Shown here: positions 23,643 through 52,617 of the stretch, piece by piece
Layout: every line of letters starts with the position of its first letter
Position numbering within the stretch: the stretch's first letter is position 1
Source of the DNA: Gadus chalcogrammus
Lineage: Eukaryota > Chordata > Actinopteri > Gadiformes > Gadidae
Reading direction: 5' to 3'
Assembly (NCBI RefSeq): GCF_026213295.1
Contig: NC_079422.1
Location: 26,756,206-26,820,205, forward strand
DNA: 64,000 nucleotides
Program-made: the position numbers and the translations under genes
Notes under the pieces: model-generated
Told to the model about the DNA's origin: nothing
Seen by the model: the letters and a program-made list of their open reading frames with translations, nothing else
The model's database searches: none

Positions 23643-23687
23643 CCAATGAGAGGAGGGTCCGTCTCCCGACGCACCATATGGACCAAT
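23643..23687. promoter_or_regulatory. Two CCAAT boxes upstream of the TMEM gene
   Basis: CCAATGAG at 23643 and CCAATGAG at 23683, 40 bp apart, about 450 bp before the start codon and just ahead of a GC-richer segment with AGGAAGTGAT. The paired NF-Y arrangement marks the probable promoter of 24141-26046. Confidence 0.45.
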
Positions 23688-24140
23688 GAGGGCCGGGGGT
23701 GTTCCCTCCTAACGGCGGACAGAAACAGGAAGTGATCCCGGGATACAAAGCAACGTCCTCCGAAAGTTGGTGTCCTTTTGATTTTTGTGCGTTTTTAATT
23801 TATTCTAAACCTAAATGTTGGACCTCATATTCCGTAGTATAAAGTAAGCATGCAGCTTCTGTTCCGTGTTTAGGTGGGCGCTAAGGAGACGGTAAAAGAG
23901 ACCAAGATATGAGGTAACAGATTGTAACGTCTCCTCACTGTCTTCCTCGCTGTTGACTTATTGCAATATTTTCTGAAATTGACCGATTTAAATGGTAGGC
24001 TATACAGCCCACCGATAGCATGTGTTTGTTTTATTCTGTGTGTCTACGTGGCTCCATTGGGTTCAGCTCTTGCTTCACTTCCTTGCTTTACTATCTCTGT
24101 TTCCAGATAACGCTCGTCCACCTCCTGCTTGGACCCAGTG

Positions 24141-26046
24141 ATGTGTGCCTGCCAGCCGGGGGTGAACCTGAGGGACTATGTCTCTCTTCATCCACCTGAG
24201 GTCACCTTCTTCCTCTGCCTTCTGAGTCTGGCCGTCTCCCTCCTCTGCCTCCGTTTCTATGGACAGACTCACACTCTGCCCAACCCTGACATAGCAACGG
24301 TAAACACAATGGAAACCGATCACCACACATATCTATCGAGCCCTATCCATCTAGATCACATCTATGTAGCCCTATAGACAAAAAACGACATTTTTAAGTG
24401 TGTGGTAAATACATAGGTCCATCTAGCCTATTTAAATGCATCCAAAAGACCAATTAAAGGTTATTATCTTGCGTGTAAATGCATAGGTTCAGCATTTAAT
24501 CAGCTGACCCTCCGATGCCTCCAGGACTGGAACCGCCTGCTCTCCTCCCTGGCCGAGTTCCAGCTGTGCGCTGACGCCAACAGCAGCGTGGCGGCGGCGG
24601 CGGCCTCGTGGACGGCCCCCCCGCCCCCACAGGACCCGACGGAGGCCGGCCCGACGGGGGACACCCTGCTGCACCGCCGGGTGCCCCTGGTGGTGGGGGC
24701 TGCCAGCGCCCCCCTGGAGGAGCTGAGCCTCCACACGGAGGTGACGGCCTCTCAGCTCGGCCTCCCAGGTGAGGCTGGACGGGCAGAACGTTAGCAATGG
24801 TCGCTATCATCAGCGTCTTACCCTAGCTGTCTCTGTCGTACACGGGGAACGGGTTAACCTAGTGATGGTTAGTGCTTGGCTCTATGAACCTCCTTACTGT
24901 ACCCACAGAGATATATTGTTGTTTCTCTTTATGCCCTGAATGTAAAATGTAAATCTGTCAGGTTGTGTCTTGGATCCGTAACACACAGTACAGCGTATAG
25001 CTCTTATTGACGCTCACTCTCTTCGCCAGGCAATGCCTCTGTGAGTGTGACCGTACACGTGTTGTCAGAGGCTGAAGGAAAGGGTACATACACCTGTCTG
25101 ACCATCAGCGGGCCAACTCATCTCCTGCCTTTGGACCTGTGAGTTCATACCGTTAAAGTCTTCAGGCCGTTCACACAACCCATAATACCTCACTCATCAT
25201 CCGGTGAGTTGTGATTTCCGGTGTGTCTGTGGTTCCAGGCTGCCGCCTGAATGTCCGCGGACTGAGAACGTCCCGCCCACCGTCGTCCACCTTGTCACGC
25301 TGACCCCCTCGACCGGTCCCCCCCCCGCAGCCCCCCAGAGCTGCTTCAGCTTACAGTCGCACCACGACCCCGCGCTCACCGTCATGCTGACTCAGGTAGG
25401 TCGACGGCGTGTGGTCCGTGATATTTAGATATGGTTTGACTTGACTACCGCCCACCACATCTCCCCCCTCCCCCCCCCACACCCCTCTTACGCCCCTTAT
25501 TGTATTTTGTACGTCATGGCACTTAAAAACAGTACTGAACATTATGTAACATCTTATCCTAGCTATCTTTGTTGTGCACGGGGAATGGGTTAGTGCTTGG
25601 CACATGGTTCTAAGAACGTCCTTCCTGTACCGACAGAGATATAGTGTTGTTTCTCTTTCTTCTGACACATGTACTCATTGTAAGTCTCTCTGTGTAGAAG
25701 CGTCTGCTAAAGGTCATGTAAACGTACCAGGTGCTCACGGCTCCCTGACCAGTGTTGCCAGATTGGGCCCGATTTCCCGCCCAATATGGAGACCCTGGCT
25801 GCAGCACACTGCAGCCAGGGTCTCCATATTGGGCGGGAAATCGGGCCCAATCTGGCAACACTGTCCCTGACTCCCTGTTGCTCCTCTCTGCAGGAGGACC
25901 AGGAGGTGGCAGGGCGCCACCTGCTGGAGTCCAGCGGGTGTCTGCTGGGCGTGTGTCTGCTGTTCTGTTTGTACGCCAGCCTGAGGCGCTCGCCTCGACG
26001 GCACCCTGGGAACGCAGTGGACCGCCACATCTGTACCGTAAGTTAA
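24141..26046 (+). CDS. TMEM248/TMEM219-family transmembrane protein
   Basis: Encodes 273 residues. Exons: 24141-24299, 24525-24768, 25030-25138, 25239-25395, 25894-26046; a 5'UTR acceptor is at 24106. The protein has an N-terminal segment NLRDYVSLHPPEV, a first membrane helix (TFFLCLLSLAVSLLCLRFY), a ~170-residue lumenal/extracellular region starting DWNRLLSSLAEFQLC with six to eight cysteines and a Pro/Ala-rich insert, and a second helix near the C-terminus (CLLGVCLLFCLYASL). This layout and the PP-V/DWN-LL-F--L-LC signature match TMEM248, and TMEM219 (reported as an IGFBP-3 receptor). I cannot separate the two by eye. The last codons ACC GTA AGT TAA form a donor-like ACC|GTAAGT that is repeated downstream, so a further exon cannot be excluded. 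The ATG matches the family N-terminus. Confidence 0.78.
24830..24960 (-). repeat. Teleost interspersed repeat, inverted
   Basis: Complement of the 490-890 family: TACACGGGGAACGGGTTAAC, then TGGTTAGTGCTTGGCTCTATG and CAGAGATATATTGTTGTTTC. TMEM-gene intron 2. Confidence 0.65.
25505..25720 (-). repeat. Teleost interspersed repeat, inverted
   Basis: Same family again: GTGCACGGGGAATGGGTTAG, GTACCGACAGAGATATAGTG and GTAGAAGCGTCTGCTAAAGG. TMEM-gene intron 4, immediately before the palindromic MITE. Confidence 0.65.
25750..25863. mobile_element. 114-bp perfect palindrome MITE, hAT-type, 8-bp target duplication
   Basis: Two 55-bp arms starting CAGTGTTGCCAGATTGGG are exact reverse complements around a 4-bp loop (CACA between GGCTGCAG and CTGCAGCC). 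The unit is flanked by TCCCTGAC at 25742-25749 and 25864-25871. An 8-bp duplication and a CAGTG-type terminus are the signature of hAT elements. It ends 30 bp before the last TMEM exon. Confidence 0.85.
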
Positions 26047-26195
26047 GGCCCGTGTTACAGCTGCTGTCGTATGGACCGTAAGTTAAGGCCCGTGTTACAC
26101 CTGCTGTCATATGGACCGTAAGTTAAGGCCCGTGTTACACCTGCTGTGATATGTACCGTAAGTTAAGGACGGTGTTACACCTGCTGTCAGGCCCT
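26032..26195. repeat. 40-bp repeat of the TMEM stop-codon region
   Basis: Four units of ACCGTAAGTTAAGGCCCGTG + TTACACCTGCTGTCATATGG. The first contains the end of the coding exon including the stop codon; each unit reproduces the strong donor-like ACC|GTAAGT. Confidence 0.92.
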
Positions 26196-27004
26196 TTTGT
26201 AGTTTGGTTGGAGATCTAACTAACCTGTTCTAAAGTTATAATTTTCCAAGATGGTCCAATGGACCGTTGGGGTTTTTCACTCCAAGGGGAACGGATATTT
26301 GGAGATTTGGGTCGTACGTTATATAATTCCACTAATATGAAATGATAACGTCATAATAAATGCATTTGTTCATGACGTTAAGGTCTGTAGTGTGCCAGAT
26401 AAGCTTATCTCTGTCTAATGTCTGGACAGAGTTGGTGTTTTAAAACGTTTTCAGACCACCTGCTCTTCTTCTGTGGTTCACAGCAACCCCTCGTCGATCC
26501 AGACCACTGACTTCATATTTATGTCCACTTTCACCTCAAGAAACTCGAGTTCCATCTTTGAACACGAGATGGAAGTCATCTATGGAACTTCATATCCAAA
26601 TCAACACAGGGCCATTATCTGCCAACTCATGGATTCTCAAGTCGTTAAATTCCAAAGTGCGGCGTCACTCGATTTTGCAATAACCCTGGTTGAAGTTGTA
26701 GCACATTGGATGAACTGCTGTTAATATGAACTTTGATCCATCAAGTATTTAAATTATGTTTTTGTTTTGTCTGGGAGTTTTTTTTTTCTAATATCAAATT
26801 AATTAAATGGTCTGAATGTTAGATATCTTCATGTTCCTGTGTTTAGGTTTCTGTGGTTTTACTCGCTTTGTATTTCAATAGTTTCCTTCATCAGATCTTC
26901 ATCTTCCAAGCGGTGGATAAGATGAGCTAAATGTTCATCTGCAGGTCTCGGCTCTTCCCTGGCCTACTCACTGAATGAACTGTGATACTGAATGTGTGTC
27001 AGAT

Positions 27005-27010
27005 AATAAA
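27005..27010 (+). terminator. Probable poly(A) signal of the TMEM gene
   Basis: AATAAA 960 bp after the stop codon, before the MORC2 promoter region. The 3'UTR between holds no recognised feature. Confidence 0.45.
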
Positions 27011-27378
27011 ATGACAAACAAAAAAAACACGACCGAATCCGCTGCACAAAATTAATGATCCCACAGCAAGTGTAGACAAATGCAGTATCAAAATGACTTC
27101 AAGTATGTTCAAATGTGAAGTTGATTGTCTTTAAAAGGATCCATTGAAGCCCATACCAAGGTATAATTGTATTCCTTCCAAGTTTTCTCACATTGCATTA
27201 GCTTTACAGGTTAATGTTAAGTGCTACACACATTATTTTTAGTGACTCCTAAATGGCCCTTCTAGTTGGTTGGAGTGTCGAACCACTGACAAGAACCAAC
27301 TTTAATGTTGGTGTATCCAGTAACCACGTGGGTCCAGAGGAGGCGGATGGTAAATCTCCCTGCGGTGGAGCTCTCCTC

Positions 27379-27388
27379 TGCGCATGCC
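27379..27388. promoter_or_regulatory. NRF1-like site in the MORC2 promoter/5'UTR region
   Basis: TGCGCATGCC in a GC-rich stretch (27330-27440) about 770 bp before the MORC2 ATG. A probable 5'UTR exon ends at CGCAG|GTAGCA near 27583. Both are inferences from consensus only. Confidence 0.35.
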
Positions 27389-28151
27389 CAGGTCGCTGCT
27401 GCTGGGAGTGCGGACCAAAGTATCGAGCGACGGCTGCATTTCGACGGCCTGTTGTCAACGACGCATGTTTTTCGGATTCGAAACGGACGCTACTGGGATT
27501 TAATTTCTCGCAGAAGAAACTCGCACACAATCGGCCTCCTTCACAAGATTTCCAAAGTTAGTGAAGCTCATGGAATGTCGCAGGTAGCATGTAGCATGTA
27601 GCAGTGTGTAGCCTCCTAGCTAGCTAGCGGTGCACTGGCCCTACGAGGGGGCTGCTGGCTGCATAGGGGGGCATTGAGTTTAGGGGCATAAACATGATGC
27701 TATAAACTGTTGTGGTGTTGTTGCATCATCCGCCCCCTACCAGCCCTGCCGAGTGTGTGCTCGGACCGGGGGACTCAAGCAGCAGCCCCACGACATGGTG
27801 GTACTGCCGGTGGTGTACACCAAACTGGGGTCCAACGTGACCCTTTAAAAGCTTCACACATTGCTAGAAAGATTGAGTTAAAGTTGTGTTTAAGTGAAGG
27901 GAATCTATTTTAGGTGTAGTTTAGGATTTTATTCAACACTTAAGAGTATGCAACAATGTATTGGATGACAGTGTGCTGATAAACCTAACTTGTGTATCTG
28001 AAGGATGAGGGCTGGTGATTAGGGCTTCGCGGGGAGGAAGTGACCAGTAGACCGCTGAGGCCCAGGACCCTGACCGCCGTGGGAGCCCAGGACCGGAGCC
28101 TGTCGGAGGACCGGATTCCGTTGGAGCCCAGGACCGGAGCCTGCGGGCGCC

Positions 28152-47848
<19,697 letters not shown>

Positions 47849-47884
47849 GGCCACCGCCCCCTAAAGACTCTAGCTTTGGTTCTC

Positions 47885-48262
47885 CTGGGGGCCCTCAGCC
47901 CCCCAGAGAGGGGCCCTCAGCCCCCCAGAGAGGGGCCCTCAGCCCACCAGAGAGGGGCCCTCAGCCCATCAGAGAGGGGCCCTCAGCCCACCAGAGAGGG
48001 GCCCTCACCCCCACCAGAGAGGGGCCCTCAGCCCCCCAGAGAGGGGCCCTCATCAGAGATGGGCCCTCAGCCCACCAGAGAGGGGCCCTCACCAGAGAGG
48101 GGCCCTCAGCCCACCAGAGAGGGGCCCTCACCAGAGAGGGGCCCTCAGCCCACCAGAGAGGGGCCCTCATCAGAGAGGGGCCCTCAGCCCCCCAGAGAGG
48201 GGCCCTCATCAGAGAGGGGCCCTCAGCCCACCAGAGAGGGGCCCTCACCAGAGAGGGGCCCC
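47885..48262. repeat. GAGAGGGGCCCTCAGCCCACCA array in the MORC2 3'UTR
   Basis: About 19 units of CCAGAGAGGGGCCCTCA(GCC), nearly all in one orientation. GAGGGGCCCTC is palindromic. Copy 2 (57350-57760) has the same unit in alternating orientation. Confidence 0.94.
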
Positions 48263-48866
48263 CAGGACCGTACAAACGTCTGCATCGGCGCTCCTTTCAT
48301 TTCGCTCGCCGCTCTCCGCCGGTTCTTGATGGTTTCAGCCTCCATGGTTCTTTTTATTTGACTTTCCGTTGTGGGCGGGGTCTGTGCGGTCCTGTGGGGA
48401 CGTCTCCACGGTAACAGGGGGTTGTGTTCTCCTACTTTTATATCCACATATGTTTGTTAACGTTTGAATCGTTGGCTCCTGCTCGTTGGTTCTGAGAGTT
48501 GTCTTGTGTTCAGAGGCTTGGGTTTCAACATTAATCACAATATCTGTTTGATCTTCAACCAATTAAGGATCATCTGACTTGCCAATATCTATATATCTAT
48601 AAATATATAAAGAGGATCCAGTCTGTAATGAAACACTAAGTTTCCCTCCTTTAAAGTCGTGGTCCTGTGGCCACCTGGAGCACCAGACCTGTACTGGGTT
48701 TTATCAGTGTGTCTCTGTCTCCAGGTTGCTCTCTGGGGAACTCTTCTGTTTGCTCACCCTTTCAGTGCCCAAGTTCTTCTCTCAGTCTGATTTTTAAAGT
48801 CATGAAAAATGTTTTATTAGGCGCTGCATGTGTTTTCAGTCTTTTTGAAAACTCTTTACATGAAAT

Positions 48867-48872
48867 AATAAA
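48867..48872 (+). terminator. Poly(A) signal of MORC2
   Basis: AATAAA 1.02 kb after the stop codon, conserved in copy 2 (about 58383). Confidence 0.7.
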
Positions 48873-49408
48873 CCTGGTTCATCGCCCACATAGCGTTCCT
48901 GTCCTTTGTAAACATGTAAATGATTCTTTATAAAAGTTGTATCCCAAATGCTATTCATCATTATTTTTAGTTAGACATCCTTATTCAACCCTAAACGGTT
49001 TATGGGAGGGGCCCCGGGCTCCTTCCCCCCCCCTACCCCTCTGGTCCCTGCGGTGACCTTTGACCGCCTTCCCGGGTCAGATGCATGACTTGGCGGCGAG
49101 TAGGTCGAACTTTTACTTTGAAGGTACGAAGCGGACCCCAGAGGAAAGGAAAACAACAGAGACGGTAAGACTTTGTCGTATTTTACACTTTCAACTAACC
49201 TAATTGTATTTAAAAAACGATCAGAAAGAAGTCATTGAACATTAAAGAATAGTCTAATCAGTTATATCGATTCATATTTATTTATAGTACACAGTGTAAG
49301 TTGCATTTTGTTACACAATGTTGTTAATTAACAGTGAATAGTACGATTCCCATTCAGGAAACATTAGTTATTTTGGTTGTTTGTTTATTTTGTTATCAAA
49401 CAAAAGGC

Positions 49409-51031
49409 CTAGTCTGTTTGATTGACAGGTGAGATGATCAGGGGGGCAGAGTTTGTAACTCCTTGATACCATGGACAGAGGAGTGGATAGAGAGGCTCAG
49501 TGAAGGTGCAGCCAGTAGCAGAGTAGATATGAACCCTGGCTTCCACATCATAGAAGGAGAGCAGACCCTCATCATAATCAACAAACAACCCCACCTTCTG
49601 GAGCTCAGCTCTCAGAGGGAGATCGACAGCAGGGTTATCTCTAAATACCAACTTATCCTTGTTGTAGTAAAGAGTCCAGTAACCGTTCTCAGGGCTTAAC
49701 CCTGTCCAACCTTTTCTCTCTATGGACTCTCTGGCCACTCCTAACCACCATGCAGTCTTGTCTTTAACCTGGACCTCAAAGTAAAATCTCCCTGAGGAGA
49801 AGCTCTGCCTCGTGAGAACACATGTATACCCTGTAAATCTCTTAGGGTTGTCTGGGAGTTTCTTCACTACACCACCATCATGTACTTGTTTCCCATCCTC
49901 AGATAGGATGAGTATGGGATTTGCTGTATCAGGATCCAGAGTCACATCCACTTCATACTGCTGGACCCTCTTCAGTTCAGCAGCTTCACGCAGCTTCTTC
50001 ATCTCCATGTTCAGTGTCTCCTCCAGCTGAACCAGGGATCTCATCAAGGTCCCTGCGTATGACGGAGGACAGACCTCCACCGTGGTCCAGTCCCTGGGGG
50101 GTGGAGGATCCTTCAGGGATCTGAAGGCCTGGAGGAAGTGGAGCTGGTCTTTAGTGTGTGAGAGCCGCTTCACCTCTGAGCTTCTATTGGTCAGATCTTC
50201 TCTTTCCCGCTCCAGCTCTTTGATGAGGTCTTCAGCTTGTTTCTCTGTGGTTTTCAGTCTCTTTTTAACTTTTTGGTTGAAATCATCTCTGCACTTTTTA
50301 ACGCGACGCATCAAAGCAGTGAAGACCTGCCCACCATCGGCTATCACTCTGTCTGCGTCTTTCTTGCTATATTCAACTGTGTCTTTTATCTCCTTAATCT
50401 TTAGTTTTCTCTCCTGGATCATCAGCTGAACTTCAGCCTCTATCTTCCCCAGCAGGGCCGTCTTCACTTCATATTCCTCCTTTAGAGGTACAACAGGATG
50501 GGACTTGTGGTCTGCCTCTGTGCAGTACTGACACACACACTCCTGTTCAGTCTGGCAGAAGAGCTCCAGAAGTCGGTCGTGTTTCTTACACATCCGGTCT
50601 TCCAGACGGTCCATAGGCTCGACCAGCCGATGTTTCTTCAGGACTGTGACTCTCTGATGTGGCTCCAGGTGGGTTTGGCAGTAAGACATAAAACACACTA
50701 GGCAGGACTTCACAGCCTTCAGCTGGGTCCCAGTGCAGACGTCACAGGGAACTTCTCCTGGTTCAACACAAGGCTGCTCCTTTACTCGTACGGTCGCTCT
50801 AAACTGATCAGCCATCTCTGATACAAGGATATTGACCTGTGGATCAGGTCTAGTGTCGAACATCTTGTTACAAATAGGACATTTGCACTGGACTTTTTCA
50901 TCCCAGAATCTATTAATGCAGGTTCTGCAGAAGTTGTGTCCACACGGTGTGGAAACTGGGCTGCTGAACACATCCAGACAGATGGGACAGGAAAAGTTCT
51001 CTTCAGACCAGGAAGTGTTAGCAGAGGCCAT
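49409..51031 (-). CDS. TRIM E3 ubiquitin ligase, RING/B-box/coiled-coil/PRY-SPRY (TRIM25 / bloodthirsty-like)
   Basis: One uninterrupted coding exon of 540 codons. The ATG at 51031 lies one base after an acceptor (TTGTCTTCTAG|G); a 99-bp 5'UTR intron (51033-51131, GTGAGT donor) precedes it. RING: CPICLDVF..PCGHNFCRTCI..CPIC from residue ~15. B-box 1 (CDVCTG..CLVC) and B-box 2 (CKKHDRLLELFC..CVCQYC...DHKSH) follow to residue ~195, then a coiled coil to ~350 and PRY-SPRY with DVTLDPDTA, FYFEVQVKDK, WWLGVA, NGYWTLYY and VGLFVDYDEGLLSFYD. These multi-copy fish TRIMs are linked to antiviral and inflammatory signalling, with the SPRY domain as ligand-binding surface. The exact subfamily is not resolvable by eye. 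It is antisense to the flanking genes and duplicated with them; this copy is full length. Confidence 0.93.
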   Translation of the reverse strand: MASANTSWSEENFSCPICLDVFSSPVSTPCGHNFCRTCINRFWDEKVQCKCPICNKMFDTRPDPQVNILVSEMADQFRATVRVKEQPCVEPGEVPCDVCTGTQLKAVKSCLVCFMSYCQTHLEPHQRVTVLKKHRLVEPMDRLEDRMCKKHDRLLELFCQTEQECVCQYCTEADHKSHPVVPLKEEYEVKTALLGKIEAEVQLMIQERKLKIKEIKDTVEYSKKDADRVIADGGQVFTALMRRVKKCRDDFNQKVKKRLKTTEKQAEDLIKELEREREDLTNRSSEVKRLSHTKDQLHFLQAFRSLKDPPPPRDWTTVEVCPPSYAGTLMRSLVQLEETLNMEMKKLREAAELKRVQQYEVDVTLDPDTANPILILSEDGKQVHDGGVVKKLPDNPKRFTGYTCVLTRQSFSSGRFYFEVQVKDKTAWWLGVARESIERKGWTGLSPENGYWTLYYNKDKLVFRDNPAVDLPLRAELQKVGLFVDYDEGLLSFYDVEARVHIYSATGCTFTEPLYPLLCPWYQGVTNSAPLIISPVNQTD

Positions 51032-51596
51032 CCTAGAAGACAAGTTTCATGTATTGAGATATTCCATTATTGTTCTAATTCCATAAGGGGAAGGTTCAAA
51101 CTTTTTCTTAAAGTTGTGCTGATTTACTCACCTTGTTGTGGTTTCTGTGTCAGACGATGTTTTCCAAAATGCTTCTTTCCTCCTGAAAGAGAGAACTGCT
51201 TCTACGTTGGATGCCTTTGGTTTCTATGATCCTTAAGTTTCGTTTCTTGAACAAGACGTCCCCTCCTCTCCTCCCCTAACAACTGGCTCCTCCCCTAACA
51301 CATGGCTCCGCCCCCACGGACACACGGTTCACTGTCGTTTCAACTTTCACACTCTGGCTTTGGGTGCATTCATGCGCTGTAATTCAAATATGTTGATATG
51401 TTTTAAAAAGTAAGAAACGCAATATTTAACAAAACACTGTATCTGGGATTAAGACCTATACAAAAACAATTGACATGTCTTGACTATTTCTGAGGGTTGT
51501 ATTTTTCTTTACAGTCTTCACAAAAACAACCCGCTCCCTATATGCCCAGGGTATGTGTGCTAGTATGTTTTGTGATTTAATATTGAGTTAACCCTG

Positions 51597-52104
51597 TGTC
51601 ACGCCGCGTCCTGCTACGCGCCGCGGTCCAACACTCCCATCTAGTGGCCACTTGACGCCACTGTACCTCATTCTTCCGTCACACCTGTCTTCAATCATCA
51701 ATCTCCACTTCCTACTTCAGCCGGGGATCTCCATCCAGCCGGCGCCAGTTCGTCGTTTACAACTACCCAGTTCGTATTGGTCCTACCAGCATTCTCTAGA
51801 CCCAGTTCAGTGTTCCCGTTCTCTTGATAACCCTCTCCCCTCTTCCCTTGTTCTCCGTCCGTCACTCTGCCTACCTGTTGCCAAACCCCTGCCTGCCTGA
51901 CTACCCGCCTATCATCGAGTCCTTGCCTGTCTGACTGCCTGCCTGACTGTCTGCCTGATGCTGAACCCTCGCCTGCCTGACTGCCGCCTGCTTCGCCCCA
52001 GCTTGTCACCTACTACCCCGTGTCCCAATAAACCCTGTTTCCTATTACCCTGTCTCTGCCTCCCCATGTCCAGCGCTTGGGTCCCCTCGCCCTGTTCCTT
52101 AACA
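51597..52104 (+). mobile_element. Solo LTR with 5-bp target duplication, absent from copy 2
   Basis: 508 bp running TGTCACGCCGCG ... TTCCTTAACA (TG...CA ends), flanked by CCCTG at 51592-51596 and 52105-52109, with an AATAAA about 80 bp before the 3' end. A 5-bp duplication and TGT/ACA ends fit a Gypsy-type LTR retrotransposon. No internal coding region remains. The corresponding place in copy 2 (~61538) has only a short (TAG)n. Confidence 0.85.
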
Positions 52105-52617
52105 CCCTGGTAGTTACATAAGGCTTAACTCCCAGACTCTAACCTCATAAAGCAGCTGCATCATGTGACTCGGGGTGGGGCAGACGGACCAGACCAACAG
52201 GTTCACTATTCAGAGACAACACAGTCAATGCCAGCACAGAGAAAAACAAACAGCGAAACAGATCTAAAATGTGCCGTGGCAGTTAACAATGTCACTTTAT
52301 AACTGATGGTGCATTATGGGTAGCCTTTATGTGCCAGGGACAAACGGTGTGAAAGTCTGAAGTGACGGACTGGTTTCGTAGTTTAGTTCTAGTTATTTCG
52401 GGTTATCAAGGTGTGATTGAGCCAGATGAAAACACTGGAAAACACTTTTTGGGTACGATGGCTGTGGGAATCATGTATGGTTCTTTATACACACAAACAC
52501 AGGAAACGCACAAACACAAACAGGTATCAACATACCAACAACACGGCCCCAAAAAATAAGTCTCTCTCTCCCTCTCTCCCTCCCTCCCTCCCTCCCTCCC
52601 TCTCAGCTGTGACCAAC

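Noticed and set aside
51031..51043. Upstream TTG start for the TRIM protein (extra MSSR)
   Set aside because: TTG is not a credible vertebrate start and these bases fall in the 5'UTR intron; ATG at 51031 follows the acceptor.
51337..51350. Interferon-response element upstream of the TRIM gene (GTGAAAGTTGAAAC on the minus strand)
   Set aside because: The two GAAA half-sites are 3 bp apart instead of 2, so it is not a proper ISRE; conserved in copy 2 only because of the duplication.
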